Source: a virus. From it: a stretch of DNA of 28,182 nucleotides. Below the pieces are notes generated by a model. The model had not been told where the DNA came from. It was given only the letters and a program-made list of their open reading frames with translations, and did no database searches. Where the stretch lies: positions 1 through 28,182 of the IMG/VR virus record IMGVR_UViG_3300042507_003696, one strand, 5' to 3'. A program made the position numbers and the translations under genes. Of this stretch, positions 15,101 to 21,930 are shown one piece after another; positions within the stretch are counted from its first letter, which is position 1, and every line of letters starts with the position of its first letter.

Positions 15101-15613
15101 CTCTTGCGGCGGGAGTACAAGAACCTCCTTGGCCTGTCCGTTTGTCAGAACGCCATGAACACGGGTCGCATTTCCCGCCGCACGGCGGGTTTGGTGGTCG
15201 AAGCCGGGGGCACTCTTGCCCCCGTCATGGTGGAACGGTTGGCATTCCACCACACCCGCGTGGCCGCTATTGCTACGGGGGAAGGCCCGTCTATGTGCGT
15301 TGAGGTGCCCGAGGGTCACCGTTTCTTGCAGGACGGCTTCTCGGGGTGGAACTCACAGGGGCAGGAGTACGACATTATCGTGGCTCCTATTCTCGGCTCC
15401 TTCGGCTTGCAGTTGCAGCGCAACCTGTTCTACACGGCGGTCACCCGTGCCAAGAAGAAGGTCATTCTCGTCGGCACCTACGGGGCACTCTCCCGTGCCG
15501 TAGCCAACGACCGTGCTGACAAGCGGAACACGTTGTTCTCCTTGCGCCTCTCCTCTCCCGAACTTTTCACGGGCCAAGGTGAGGGGGGTACGGAGGCAGG
15601 GGGGAACGGGTAG
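12128..15613 (+). CDS. recD2: RecD2-type superfamily 1B DNA helicase interrupted by an intein
   Basis: A 1161-codon reading frame that should yield a mature helicase of 758 residues after removal of a 403-residue intein. The N-terminal 80 residues are OB-like (TYFSGRVASIVYENADFYVL). Helix-hairpin-helix-like segments typical of RecD2 follow at about 90-230. Walker A is GLPGTGKTT (345-353), preceded by ASQMQAAL. Walker B is VVICDESSML with D448/E449. QLPSVGPGDVL is motif III. The C-terminal 2A domain carries HK-SQGQEYD, split by the intein, and FYTAVTRAKK (motif VI). RecD2 enzymes unwind DNA 5' to 3' without RecBC. The start is 5 nt after the previous stop. The gene ends in a hairpin (15609-15636). 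The reading frame is intact, so the helicase should be functional if splicing works. Confidence 0.92.
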   Translation: MGTYFSGRVASIVYENADFYVLRVVLDNDTSLLKTPVAVRGGFATLVVRPGTWLSFEGKWEEHAAYGKQVAVTRFPVAPPTWTTESILSLLSANNVGTTTCSTLRKTLGENLHAALLQGEEGLLPSGLDDFTRLHVLARWKSAVAHIKSTAFLYDVGVPQKVVGRVWAVLGDQAEEVLTSDPWSLLKVDGITFQQADEVAQRLGLPIDNPLRARGAAVFALKQARWEGHLYLTPSELSDAVRNLAPGLGAVSGSTLAAELVGAGSAVVEQVNGVTAIYDPWLLHLERDTAEGLRERAASSVDPVLRQRSEDALREWCDTHHVALTASQMQAALNALTEPVSVLTGLPGTGKTTTLRAVVSVLKEQGVPFLLCAPTGIAAKRMASVANAPASTVHRAFGAKNPGTSNEREATYVGVVGDANVTEGSAGSGERWEYGPDNIHPARVVICDESSMLDQHLLYRIVSATSGRLVFVGDAAQLPSVGPGDVLRNMIASKQFPTVALTEIFRQSDTSGIVIAAHDMHAGNVPTSDGKDFVLVEATEEDAAAAVIIKVAQRLYDARANFQVLSPRHAGASGVTTLNQRLRAILNPGQAGLTEVRLGTETVREDDRVMVVKNDYNLDVYNGDVGKVSRVDRKAREIEVLLHNEVPARQVRFSFTDAASKLRLAYAQTVHKCVHPDTLVETPEGVFPIADIPPTGLVRTPEGFKPYRSKVIRPTGAMLTLMTGSGYGVGVTPDHGMDAWDGAAYSRVEAQDLKEGMWLRLPIGGAEDKPFLPLPPLPEGAPQATLWSTPHELTPEVAEFLGLMVADGTVYDRGFRLAKRHADVVWRFSELAHRLFGVTPREITVGKTLGAEVNSTLLSTWLLGLGGLSPKNKYVPALVMQSGAPVLHAFLRGLFEDGTANVRGGRLDHVAWASSSEKCVGQVRLLLLRLGVVTHTTRTKKGTYSLSIRAPYLDLFRQDIGFVSAWKNERLGLPGVAPKTECLPLSKQEASLLRREYKNLLGLSVCQNAMNTGRISRRTAGLVVEAGGTLAPVMVERLAFHHTRVAAIATGEGPSMCVEVPEGHRFLQDGFSGWNSQGQEYDIIVAPILGSFGLQLQRNLFYTAVTRAKKKVILVGTYGALSRAVANDRADKRNTLFSLRLSSPELFTGQGEGGTEAGGNG
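14144..15352 (+). other. LAGLIDADG intein inside the RecD2 helicase
   Basis: The insert starts at Cys673 (CVHPDTLVETPEGVFPIADI, block A) and ends at Asn1075, followed by extein Ser1076. Joining the flanks gives TVHK-SQGQEYD, the intact helicase motif. Block B is visible as VTPDHGMD. Two LAGLIDADG-type motifs are FLGLMVADG and FLRGLFEDG, so an endonuclease domain is present. Block F is EVPEGHRFLQDGF. The last residues are GWN: the penultimate residue is Trp instead of the usual His, which could slow Asn cyclisation, although inteins lacking this His are known. The catalytic Cys1, TxxH, Asn and Ser+1 are all present. Confidence 0.92.
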
Positions 15614-15636
15614 ACGGGGATACGCCCCCGTCTACC
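15609..15636. terminator. Hairpin at the end of the RecD2 gene
   Basis: GGTAGACGGGG (15609-15619) and CCCCGTCTACC (15626-15636) form a perfect 11-bp stem with a 6-nt loop. The TAG stop codon lies inside the left arm. The sequence after it, GGCTTTGCC, has only a short T-run. It is probably a terminator or a transcript-stabilising hairpin. Confidence 0.55.
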
Positions 15637-15685
15637 GGCTTTGCCTGCAACCACTCACGGGGGTTGGTCACTACGGAGAATGCTC

Positions 15686-16138
15686 ATGTCCACCCCCGAA
15701 ACCGACAAGCCTGACACCGCCCCCACCGTTGACCGCGAGCGCCTTACGGCGGTCGTGAACCGGGTCAAGCAGCACATGCGTATCACCAAGGTCGTCGCTA
15801 CCCGCAGCGTCAAGACCGCCAAGGGCGACTTCTTTTCGGGCTTCTCCGCTGCATGGGACAGCGTGCAGGACGACCACGGCTCCATCCCCGACGCCGACCT
15901 CACCTTCTCGGACGGCGAGACGGCCATGAGCGGCATGACGGTCGAGGAAAGCCGTGTGGCTCACATTCTCCTCTCTATGGAGGCGAGCATTGCCGCGTGG
16001 CGGGCCGCACACGCCGAAGGGGTACTCTCGGAGAAGGAGTTCAACGACCGCAAGAACGCCATCAAGCGTTCTCACGCGGCTCTGCTCACCTCCGTCCTCT
16101 CCGCAAACGCAACCGGCAACCCCACCCCGAGCAAGTAG
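15686..16138 (+). CDS. Hypothetical 150-aa protein
   Basis: No family recognised. The polar N-terminus is followed by a helix (LTAVVNRVKQHMRITKVVAT), a central GDFFSGFSAAWDSVQDDHGS segment, and two long predicted helices at the C-terminus (RVAHILLSMEASIAAWRAAH and SEKEFNDRKNAIKRSHAALL). No Cys and no catalytic motif. GGAG lies 7 nt before the ATG, which decides it over the nearby in-frame ATG at 15680. It is 3 nt from the following coiled-coil gene, so the pair is likely co-translated. Its position suggests an accessory role in recombination, which the sequence itself does not show. Confidence 0.65.
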   Translation: MSTPETDKPDTAPTVDRERLTAVVNRVKQHMRITKVVATRSVKTAKGDFFSGFSAAWDSVQDDHGSIPDADLTFSDGETAMSGMTVEESRVAHILLSMEASIAAWRAAHAEGVLSEKEFNDRKNAIKRSHAALLTSVLSANATGNPTPSK

Positions 16139-16141
16139 CCC

Positions 16142-16990
16142 ATGCAGCCCGTCACTCCCGACTACATCGAACAAGTGTTCTCCTCCTTGGAGGCCATGAG
16201 TGTCGAGTTGGACGATGACCCCTTGGAGTACGGGCCGCGACGGCTCGCACACAAGGTAGCCGAGACGCGCACCCACTTGTCCCGGTGCGAGCAAATCTCG
16301 CTGCAAATCTCCCGGCTCTTGCAGCAGTACAAGCGGGGGCACCGGGCAGCGCAGTTGGAGTTCGACCTCAAACTGCAACACATGCTCGCGAACGACCCCG
16401 AGGTTCGGGCGGGCCGCAACGTGGCCGACCGCAACGCCATTGCCACGGTGAAACTCAACGAGCAGCGCGAAGCCATGAGCCACATGGAGGTCGTTATCCA
16501 AGACCTTGAAGTGGTCATGACTTCCATCAAGTCGAAGCGGGCCGACCTCCGCGACGTGCAGGGGCGGCTCCGCGACCAAATGCGCCTCTGCCAAGAGGAA
16601 GTCGGGCTTGGCGGCAAGTGGGGGTCGAAGGCTCCCGGCTCGACCCCCAACTTGTCGAACGCGCCCCTTGTGGACACCAAGGCCCTCCGCGAACTCGACG
16701 CCATGTTTTCGGGAGAAATCCACCTGTCCGACCTGTCCGACCTCACCGTGGACGAGGCCGAACCTGTGGAGGAGACGCCCGCCCCTGTCCCCACCCCCGA
16801 GGTGCCCCCGGTTGCCCCGACCCCCGTGGTGGAGGCGGTGCAAGCAGAAGCCCCGGCCTTGCCCACGGGAGACGGCACGGACGACGACTTCGACGCGGTT
16901 CTCTCGGGTATTACTCCCACGGTCGAGGCAGTCGGCAAGCGGCCCTCCGTGTCCGTGGACGACCTTCTCAACTCGTTGCTTGACCCCTGA
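16142..16990 (+). CDS. Coiled-coil protein; candidate recombination mediator (UvsY-like role)
   Basis: A 282-aa protein. Residues 30-165 are strongly helical and charged (VAETRTHLSRCEQISLQISR, then LLQQYKRGHRAAQLEFDLKL), ending with LRDQMRLCQEEVGLGGKWGS. A long Pro/Val/Glu-rich linker follows (about 210-245). The C-terminal tail contains two short acidic-hydrophobic motifs, DDDFDAVLSGI and SVDDLLNSLLD. The tail resembles that of the candidate SSB encoded next (DVDSMLDGILG). A helical protein encoded beside SSB, resolvase and RecA would fit a mediator that loads recombinase, as UvsY does in T4. This assignment rests on context and shape, not on a recognised catalytic motif. It could instead be a structural or scaffold protein. 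Confidence 0.65.
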   Translation: MQPVTPDYIEQVFSSLEAMSVELDDDPLEYGPRRLAHKVAETRTHLSRCEQISLQISRLLQQYKRGHRAAQLEFDLKLQHMLANDPEVRAGRNVADRNAIATVKLNEQREAMSHMEVVIQDLEVVMTSIKSKRADLRDVQGRLRDQMRLCQEEVGLGGKWGSKAPGSTPNLSNAPLVDTKALRELDAMFSGEIHLSDLSDLTVDEAEPVEETPAPVPTPEVPPVAPTPVVEAVQAEAPALPTGDGTDDDFDAVLSGITPTVEAVGKRPSVSVDDLLNSLLDP

Positions 16991-17012
16991 CCGACACTAT
17001 CCGACCGAGGGG

Positions 17013-17044
17013 GGTGACCAACTTCTTCGGTACGGGTAACCAAC
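17013..17044. repeat. Two direct GGTRACCAAC repeats upstream of the SSB candidate
   Basis: GGTGACCAAC (17013-17022) and GGTAACCAAC (17035-17044), start to start 22 bp, about two helical turns. They lie in the 126-bp gap before the gene at 17117, so they may be regulator or phage promoter sites. No clear -10 hexamer is seen. Confidence 0.4.
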
Positions 17045-17116
17045 AACGCGGCACCTTCCCTCGCCTCTTGGCATTCACTACACCCGCCGCACAACCCCAA
17101 CGCAAGGAACTCCACC

Positions 17117-17830
17117 ATGTCCGGTTTCACCGACTTTTCCTTTGGCTCCGGTGACGAGGCGCTCGGCAAGAAGAACCGCCGCTTCAAGGCTGAGAAGGAC
17201 CGCACCTACCGCATGACCTTCTGTTGGTACAAGGACTTCGACGCCGAGGGTCACCCCATCAACAAGCCCGAGAACATTCGGTTCACGGGCTGCGAGCGCA
17301 TCTACAAGCAGGGTGTCGGCTACTTCTTGTACAAGGGGCCGGGCTACGCCGAGTTCGGCACGCCCAAGCAGACCATCGCCACCGTCGTCTGCGTGTGGCC
17401 GACCGACAAGGAGGGCAACCTCGACGTGGCTTCGTTCAAGAACGGCACGGGTTGGCAGGTGATGCCGTGGCTGTTCGACCCCGAAAAGTACGCCACCATC
17501 AAGAACGCCAACAAGCGTTTCCCGCTCATTGAGCACGACATTTCGCCGTCCTGCACCGACGCGCAGTTCCAAAAGATGACCTTCGCTTCCGAGAAGGACA
17601 ACCTGCTCATGGGGATGCTGCGCGGCAACTCGGCCATGCACCGCGACATTGCCAAGAAGGTCATTGAGCAGGCGAAGGCGTGCGGCGAGGGTATCCACCG
17701 CGAAATGGCCCGCGACCTCTCCATTGAGGAAATCCGCACGCTGCTCGGCGGCGACAGCGGTGGCCCCGTGGGTTCGGGCGCGTCGGCCAAGGACGTTGAC
17801 TCCATGCTCGACGGCATCCTCGGCAACTGA
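17117..17830 (+). CDS. Candidate phage single-stranded DNA-binding protein
   Basis: A 237-aa protein with features of phage ssDNA-binding proteins. It begins with a Lys/Arg-rich start (GKKNRRFKAEKDRTYRMTFC). A beta-rich core with many aromatic residues follows (RIYKQGVGYFLYKGPGYAEF, WQVMPWLFDPEKY). CTDAQFQKMTF is a segment I associate with such proteins. After a Gly/Ser-rich linker (GGDSGGPVGSGAS) it ends in DVDSMLDGILGN, an acidic-hydrophobic tip as in SSB tails used to recruit partners. The CxxC zinc site of T4 gp32 is not present. Ribosome site AAGGA before the ATG. It sits between a possible mediator and the RuvC and RecA genes. A strong hairpin follows it, suggesting that it can be expressed at high level from its own transcript. 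Confidence 0.55.
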   Translation: MSGFTDFSFGSGDEALGKKNRRFKAEKDRTYRMTFCWYKDFDAEGHPINKPENIRFTGCERIYKQGVGYFLYKGPGYAEFGTPKQTIATVVCVWPTDKEGNLDVASFKNGTGWQVMPWLFDPEKYATIKNANKRFPLIEHDISPSCTDAQFQKMTFASEKDNLLMGMLRGNSAMHRDIAKKVIEQAKACGEGIHREMARDLSIEEIRTLLGGDSGGPVGSGASAKDVDSMLDGILGN

Positions 17831-17863
17831 ACCGCCATGCCCGTTGGTGGGGCTATCGTGAGC

Positions 17864-17897
17864 GAAGGGCAGGGAAGTTCCCGCTTCCCTGCCCTTC
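17864..17897 (+). terminator. Strong hairpin after the SSB candidate
   Basis: GAAGGGCAGGGAAG (17864-17877), loop TTCCCG, CTTCCCTGCCCTTC (17884-17897): a perfect 14-bp stem starting 34 nt after the stop codon. Followed by TAACACC rather than a U-run. Position and strength fit a terminator between the SSB candidate and the homing endonuclease. Confidence 0.65.
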
Positions 17898-17926
17898 TAA
17901 CACCTCAACCTGTACAAGAGGTTGTG

Positions 17927-18746
17927 ATGCTGCCCTATCCTACCCCGCCAAGCGGCGGTGGCCTCTACGTTATTCGGCTCTCCGACAATCACTACTACGG
18001 AGGCCGCACCAAAGCCTTCACGAACAGGTGGGCGGTTCACTACCGCCTACTGCGTGACGGCAAGCACTTCAATGCCCACGCCCAAGCCGTGTTCAACCAA
18101 CACGGTCGGTTTGAGCCGGAAGTGCTGTGCGTCACCTCAAATGAGGGTGGGCGGCGCGAACTTGAAGGTTTGTGGTTGCAGGGCAACGTGGGCAAGCCGG
18201 GGTGTGTGAACCTCTCTCGGTCTGCGGACGGTGTTCATGTGGGCTACACGCACTCGGAAGCCACCCGAGTCAAGCACCGCCGCCCTGTGCATACGGACGA
18301 GTCGAAAGAGAAGTGCCGCCAAGCCGCACGCCGTCCCCGCAAGTCCTACACCCCCCACCCCCACACCGAAGAAAGCCGAGCGAAACTCTGCTTCCTTGAA
18401 GCGGGTGTGGGCACGGGAGAAGGAGGCCGGGGTCAAACGTGCAGGGTTTGGTGGCACCCACTCCGACGAGGCTCGCGCCAAAATCTCTGCGGCCAAGAGG
18501 GGGCGTCCCCACCCCCACACCGGGGTAAGCAAGACGCAGGAACAGAAAGACCACCAATCCCAAGCCATGCTTGATTGGTGGTCTTCCCTCACCCCCGAGG
18601 AGCGAGAGGCCCATGCCTCCAAGCAGAAGGGGCGTCCTCCCACCAAGGGCATGACCGGACGTAAGCACACCCCCGAGACAAAGCGCAGAATGTCCGAGGC
18701 CCGTAGAGCACGAACTTCCCGACTGACCCCCGAGAGCAAACCGTGA
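17927..18746 (+). pseudogene. GIY-YIG homing endonuclease with NUMOD3 repeats, frameshifted
   Basis: A free-standing GIY-YIG nuclease. The GLYVIRLSDNHYYGGRT motif opens it, and a Glu (ELEGLW) and an Asn (CVNLSRSADG) complete the nuclease domain. Several NUMOD3-type DNA-binding repeats follow (GYTHSEATRVKHR, HTDESKEKCRQAA, HTEESRAKL). At about 18383-18392 the frame changes by +1, and the repeats continue in the next frame (GGTHSDEARAKISAAKRG, KHTPETKRRMSEARRAR). Restoring a CT pair after AAACTC would give KLSASLKR, the expected repeat, so a 2-nt deletion in a CTCTCT-like run is the simplest cause. The conserved sequence on both sides implies a recent shift, a sequencing error, or recoding. ATG 17927 has AAGAGG 5 nt upstream. 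The end overlaps the RuvC-like start as GTGA. Confidence 0.85.
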
Positions 18747-19402
18747 AGGTTTTAGGCATTGACCCCTCCCTTACCGCGTATGGGTGGGCCATGCACGACA
18801 CCGAAGCCCCTGTGGGTTCCCCGAGCAGATGCCCTGCTCGGGGTCGGTTCTCTACCCCGTCCAAGATGGAGTTTGTGGTTCGCTACATGACCATGCGCGA
18901 CTCGTTGCGCGCCCTCATTCAGAGGGAGAAGCCCGACAAGATTGGCATAGAGCATCCTGTCTTTTCGGCCCTCTACTCGGAGGGGATGTACGGGCTGTTC
19001 CTCTACTCCTGCGAAGCCCTGCGAACCGAAGGTTGCGACGTAGTGTTTTGGTCGCCCCTGCAAGTCAAGGCCCATGCCCGTGAAACCCTCGACCGTCCGA
19101 AGTCGTGGGTCATGGACAAGGTGGACATGGTGGAGGCGGCGAAGAAAGACGCGGGTGGCAAGACATGGAACCACAACGAGGCTGACGCTTACCTTGTGGC
19201 CCGTCTTGCGGGACGGTTTTGGGGCCTGTACGAGCAAACCCTCGCAGAAGACGCTCTCACCCCTACGGAGCGCAAGTACTTCACCGAAATCAAGCAGTTC
19301 GTTCGCGGAAAGAAGGCGGGTCAGTCGGAACGCCGAGGGGTCATTTACCGCGAGGACGACCGCTTCTTCCTGTGGTCTAACACCCTCTCTCCCAAGGACT
19401 AA
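18743..19402 (+). CDS. ruvC: RuvC-like Holliday junction resolvase
   Basis: A 219-aa protein of the RuvC/RNase H fold, which cuts four-way DNA junctions made during recombination and phage DNA branching. Acidic residues expected in the active site are D7 (LGIDPSLTAYGWA), E70 (KIGIEHP) and E146/D148 (NHNEADAYLVARLAG). A 20-residue insertion follows the first strand. The C-terminal 60 residues (160-219) extend beyond the core and are of unknown role. The start is GTG, overlapping the stop of the upstream endonuclease frame (GTGA). It is followed 4 nt later by recA, consistent with a shared recombination operon. It might act on other branched substrates, as other phage RuvC-like enzymes do. Confidence 0.8.
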   Translation: MKVLGIDPSLTAYGWAMHDTEAPVGSPSRCPARGRFSTPSKMEFVVRYMTMRDSLRALIQREKPDKIGIEHPVFSALYSEGMYGLFLYSCEALRTEGCDVVFWSPLQVKAHARETLDRPKSWVMDKVDMVEAAKKDAGGKTWNHNEADAYLVARLAGRFWGLYEQTLAEDALTPTERKYFTEIKQFVRGKKAGQSERRGVIYREDDRFFLWSNTLSPKD

Positions 19403-19406
19403 ACAC

Positions 19407-20612
19407 ATGGCACGCACCGCCGCACCCAAACCGGACAAGGAAACCCCCGTCGTCACGGGGTCGAGCGCCCTCATGCGAGGGCTCGCTATGGCAAAGAAGA
19501 TGCTCCCCGACGTGGTGAAAACCTCGTTCGTGGAACTTGACCCCGACGCCATGAGCGAGAGCCTTCCCCACCTCCCCACCGGCAGCATTATCGTGGACTA
19601 CCTCATTGGCGGGGAGCCGAACTCCCGTGGCGTGCAGCCGTGCCCCGGCTTGCCCCGTGGGCGCGTGGCGCAGGTGTGGGGGCACGAGAGCGCGGGCAAG
19701 ACGACGCTCGCCCTCACCGCTGCCGCGACCGTGTGTGCGCGGGGCGGCACGGTTCTCTACATAGATTGGGAGAACGACATCGTTCCCGACTACGCCGAGG
19801 CCCTTGGCGTGCCCATTCTTGACCCCGAGAAGTTCCAACTCCATCAGCCCGAGACGTTGGAGGACGGCATCAAGTTGGCAATGGTGTTCGCACAGGCGGG
19901 CGTTGACCTCATTGTGTTCGATTCCATTGGCTCGGCCATTCCGGCGCGTATCGCCAACCGCGAGGTTGAAGAAGCGGGCGAGCAGTCCCGCGTCGGTGAG
20001 GAGCAGCAGGTGTGGAGCCGCGAACTCCCCAACCTCAAACGGGTCATCAACCAAAAGGGAACCTGCATCTTCGGCATCTCGCAGGTTCGTTCCAAGATTG
20101 GCATGACGGGGTACGGGCCGACCACGCAGCCGCAGGGCGGCAACGCATGGAAGTTCTACTCGGCGGTGCGCTTGGAGTTGACCCGCGTGAAGTCCGAGAC
20201 GGCGAAGGTTGTGAACGCGCTCACGAACAAGAGCGACGACCGCGTGGTGGGCGGCATCATCGAGTGCAAAGTCATCAAGTGCAAGTTGTCGAAGTCGCAG
20301 GGCCGTAAGGAGCAGTTCTACATTCGGTGGGGCGAGGGCATTGACGACCGCCGCTCCATCCTTGAAGTCGCCGTGGCAAACGGCCTCATCAAGCGGTCGG
20401 GCAACTGGCTCTCGTGGACGGCACCGGACGGTCGAGAAATGCGGCACAACGGCATGGAGTCCTTTCGCAAGGACTTGCTCAAGAACCCCGACAACTTCAA
20501 CGTGCTTGTGCGCGCCGTGCTCCCCCTCCTGTCGGGGGGTGGCAAGGCAGAGGACGTAAGCGTAGACGAGGACGACGACATGGACGGTATCGACGCCGCC
20601 CTTGTCGAGTAG
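19407..20612 (+). CDS. recA: RecA-type recombinase
   Basis: A 401-aa strand-exchange protein that forms filaments on single-stranded DNA. Walker A is GHESAGKTT (bacterial RecA has GPESSGKTT). Walker B is VDLIVFDSIGS. The family signature appears as GGNAWKFYSAVRLELTRV. GISQVRSKIGMTGYGPTTQP corresponds to the loop L2 region. The N-terminal extension of about 50 residues and the acidic tail (EDVSVDEDDDMDGIDAALVE) resemble RecA, whose acidic tail tunes DNA binding. Closer to RecA than to T4 UvsX by these motifs. AAGGA lies before the ATG, only 4 nt after the ruvC-like stop. Together with SbcCD, RecD2 and the resolvase it makes a full recombination pathway. Confidence 0.93.
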   Translation: MARTAAPKPDKETPVVTGSSALMRGLAMAKKMLPDVVKTSFVELDPDAMSESLPHLPTGSIIVDYLIGGEPNSRGVQPCPGLPRGRVAQVWGHESAGKTTLALTAAATVCARGGTVLYIDWENDIVPDYAEALGVPILDPEKFQLHQPETLEDGIKLAMVFAQAGVDLIVFDSIGSAIPARIANREVEEAGEQSRVGEEQQVWSRELPNLKRVINQKGTCIFGISQVRSKIGMTGYGPTTQPQGGNAWKFYSAVRLELTRVKSETAKVVNALTNKSDDRVVGGIIECKVIKCKLSKSQGRKEQFYIRWGEGIDDRRSILEVAVANGLIKRSGNWLSWTAPDGREMRHNGMESFRKDLLKNPDNFNVLVRAVLPLLSGGGKAEDVSVDEDDDMDGIDAALVE

Positions 20613-20654
20613 CCCCCGCAGCCAACCCCCGTAGTCCACGGGGTAGGGTGTTCC

Positions 20655-21905
20655 GTGCCTGTCACCGTCCGTATCCGCAACGTGCAGTCCATCCGTGACG
20701 CGACCCTTCGTGTAGAGGGGTTCACGGTGGTGACCGGCCCGAACAACTCGGGCAAGACCGCAAGCCAACGGGCCGTGCGAGGGGTGTTCACCAACGCCTC
20801 TCCCGGCCCGCTCGTGCGTCATGGGGAGAGCCACCTCACGGTGGACCTGACCTTTGACGACGGGCGAACGGTCAAGTGGGAGAAGGGCGAGAAGGTCAAC
20901 CGCTACACGGTGGACGGCAAAGTTCTCTCCACCGTGGGGCGCGGCGCACCGCCCGAAGTCACGGCTCTTGGTGTGGGGGAGGTCAAGGCGGGCAGCGACC
21001 GCTTGTGGCCGCAGATTGCCGAGCAGTTCGGCGGGGTGTTGTTCCTCGTTGACCGTCCCGGCTCCGTGGTTGCAGAAGCCCTGTCCGATGTGGACAAGGT
21101 GGGCAGGTTCACCGAAGCCCTACGGCTCGCAGAGAGCGACCGACGTTCCGTGGGGGCAGAACTCAAAGTCCGGCGGACGGACCTACTTGCAGCGGAGCAA
21201 GAACTTGCGGGGTTCGACACCCTCCCCACGGCGGCGTCTTGTGTGGAGCAGGCCGAGCAAGCCCTCGCAGACACCGAGAGCATCGGGGCGGACCTCGCGG
21301 TGCTCACCGACCTGTCTACGCGAAAGCAGGCTGCTAACGCTGACATCACGCACTTTTCGGGGGCTCCCGTTGGCGTCGTCCCGACGCAGGACGAAGTTTA
21401 TTTTGTTGAGGGTGTCCGGTTTCGGGTCCAAGAGGCGTCACGGCTCTTGGGGGAGCGGACCCGCTACTTGCGCGAGGTCGAGCGCCTCGCGCAAGTAAGC
21501 AGCGTTGTGTCGGTGCCGGACACCCGTGATGCTTTTACTGCCATGAACAACTTGTCCGACCTGCGGGCCATTCTCGACCGCCTCGTGTCCGCTCGGAAGC
21601 AGGAAGCGTCGGCGCAACGGAACCAAGACGGTGCTTCCGCCGTGCGCGTCCCCCCGTCCGAGGTGTTCGTCCGCGTGGACAAGGCCAAGGGCATTCTCGC
21701 AGACATGGCGAACTGCGCGTCCCGGCGCAAGAAGGCCCTGCATGACCTCTCCACGGCTACGCAGGAACTTGAAGCCGCAAAGAAGAACCTCGCGTTGCTC
21801 ACCAAAGAAGTCAACACTTTGCTTGGGGACCGGGGAGAGTGCCCCGTGTGCCGCGCCGTGTGTGACACGGGTTCCGGGGGTTCGCACGCCTCCGTAGACG
21901 GGTAG
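20655..21905 (+). CDS. SbcC/Rad50-type ATPase, N-terminal half (Walker A to zinc hook)
   Basis: A 416-aa protein equal to the first half of an SbcC/Rad50 ATPase. Walker A is GPNNSGKT (28-35), after the strand VTVRIRNVQSIRDATLRVEG. The ATPase lobe continues to about 140 (EQFGGVLFLVDRPGSVVAEA). A predicted coiled coil occupies most of 140-390. The protein ends with GECPVCRAVC (C396, C399), the zinc-hook position at the tip of the coiled coil, and stops 13 residues later. No signature motif, Walker B or H-loop is present. Those are found in the gene at 27346. The two together are 632 aa, a normal length for a compact phage SbcC. It cannot hydrolyse ATP alone. The GTG start has GGTAGGG 6 nt upstream. 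The stop is followed by a hairpin and then sbcD. Confidence 0.88.
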   Translation: MPVTVRIRNVQSIRDATLRVEGFTVVTGPNNSGKTASQRAVRGVFTNASPGPLVRHGESHLTVDLTFDDGRTVKWEKGEKVNRYTVDGKVLSTVGRGAPPEVTALGVGEVKAGSDRLWPQIAEQFGGVLFLVDRPGSVVAEALSDVDKVGRFTEALRLAESDRRSVGAELKVRRTDLLAAEQELAGFDTLPTAASCVEQAEQALADTESIGADLAVLTDLSTRKQAANADITHFSGAPVGVVPTQDEVYFVEGVRFRVQEASRLLGERTRYLREVERLAQVSSVVSVPDTRDAFTAMNNLSDLRAILDRLVSARKQEASAQRNQDGASAVRVPPSEVFVRVDKAKGILADMANCASRRKKALHDLSTATQELEAAKKNLALLTKEVNTLLGDRGECPVCRAVCDTGSGGSHASVDG

Positions 21906-21926
21906 CCTCCTTCATAGGTAGGAGGC
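21905..21926 (+). promoter_or_regulatory. Hairpin masking the sbcD ribosome site
   Basis: GCCTCCT (21905-21911) pairs with AGGAGGC (21920-21926). The right arm contains the GGAGG ribosome-binding sequence for the GTG at 21931. The last base of the upstream stop codon is in the left arm, so ribosomes ending the SbcC N-half would open the stem and couple the two genes. Confidence 0.5.
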
Positions 21927-21930
21927 CCCT

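Noticed and set aside
19377-20834. 485-codon minus-strand frame opposite recA
   Set aside because: Shadow of recA; His/Arg/Val-rich composition typical of antisense GC-rich frames.
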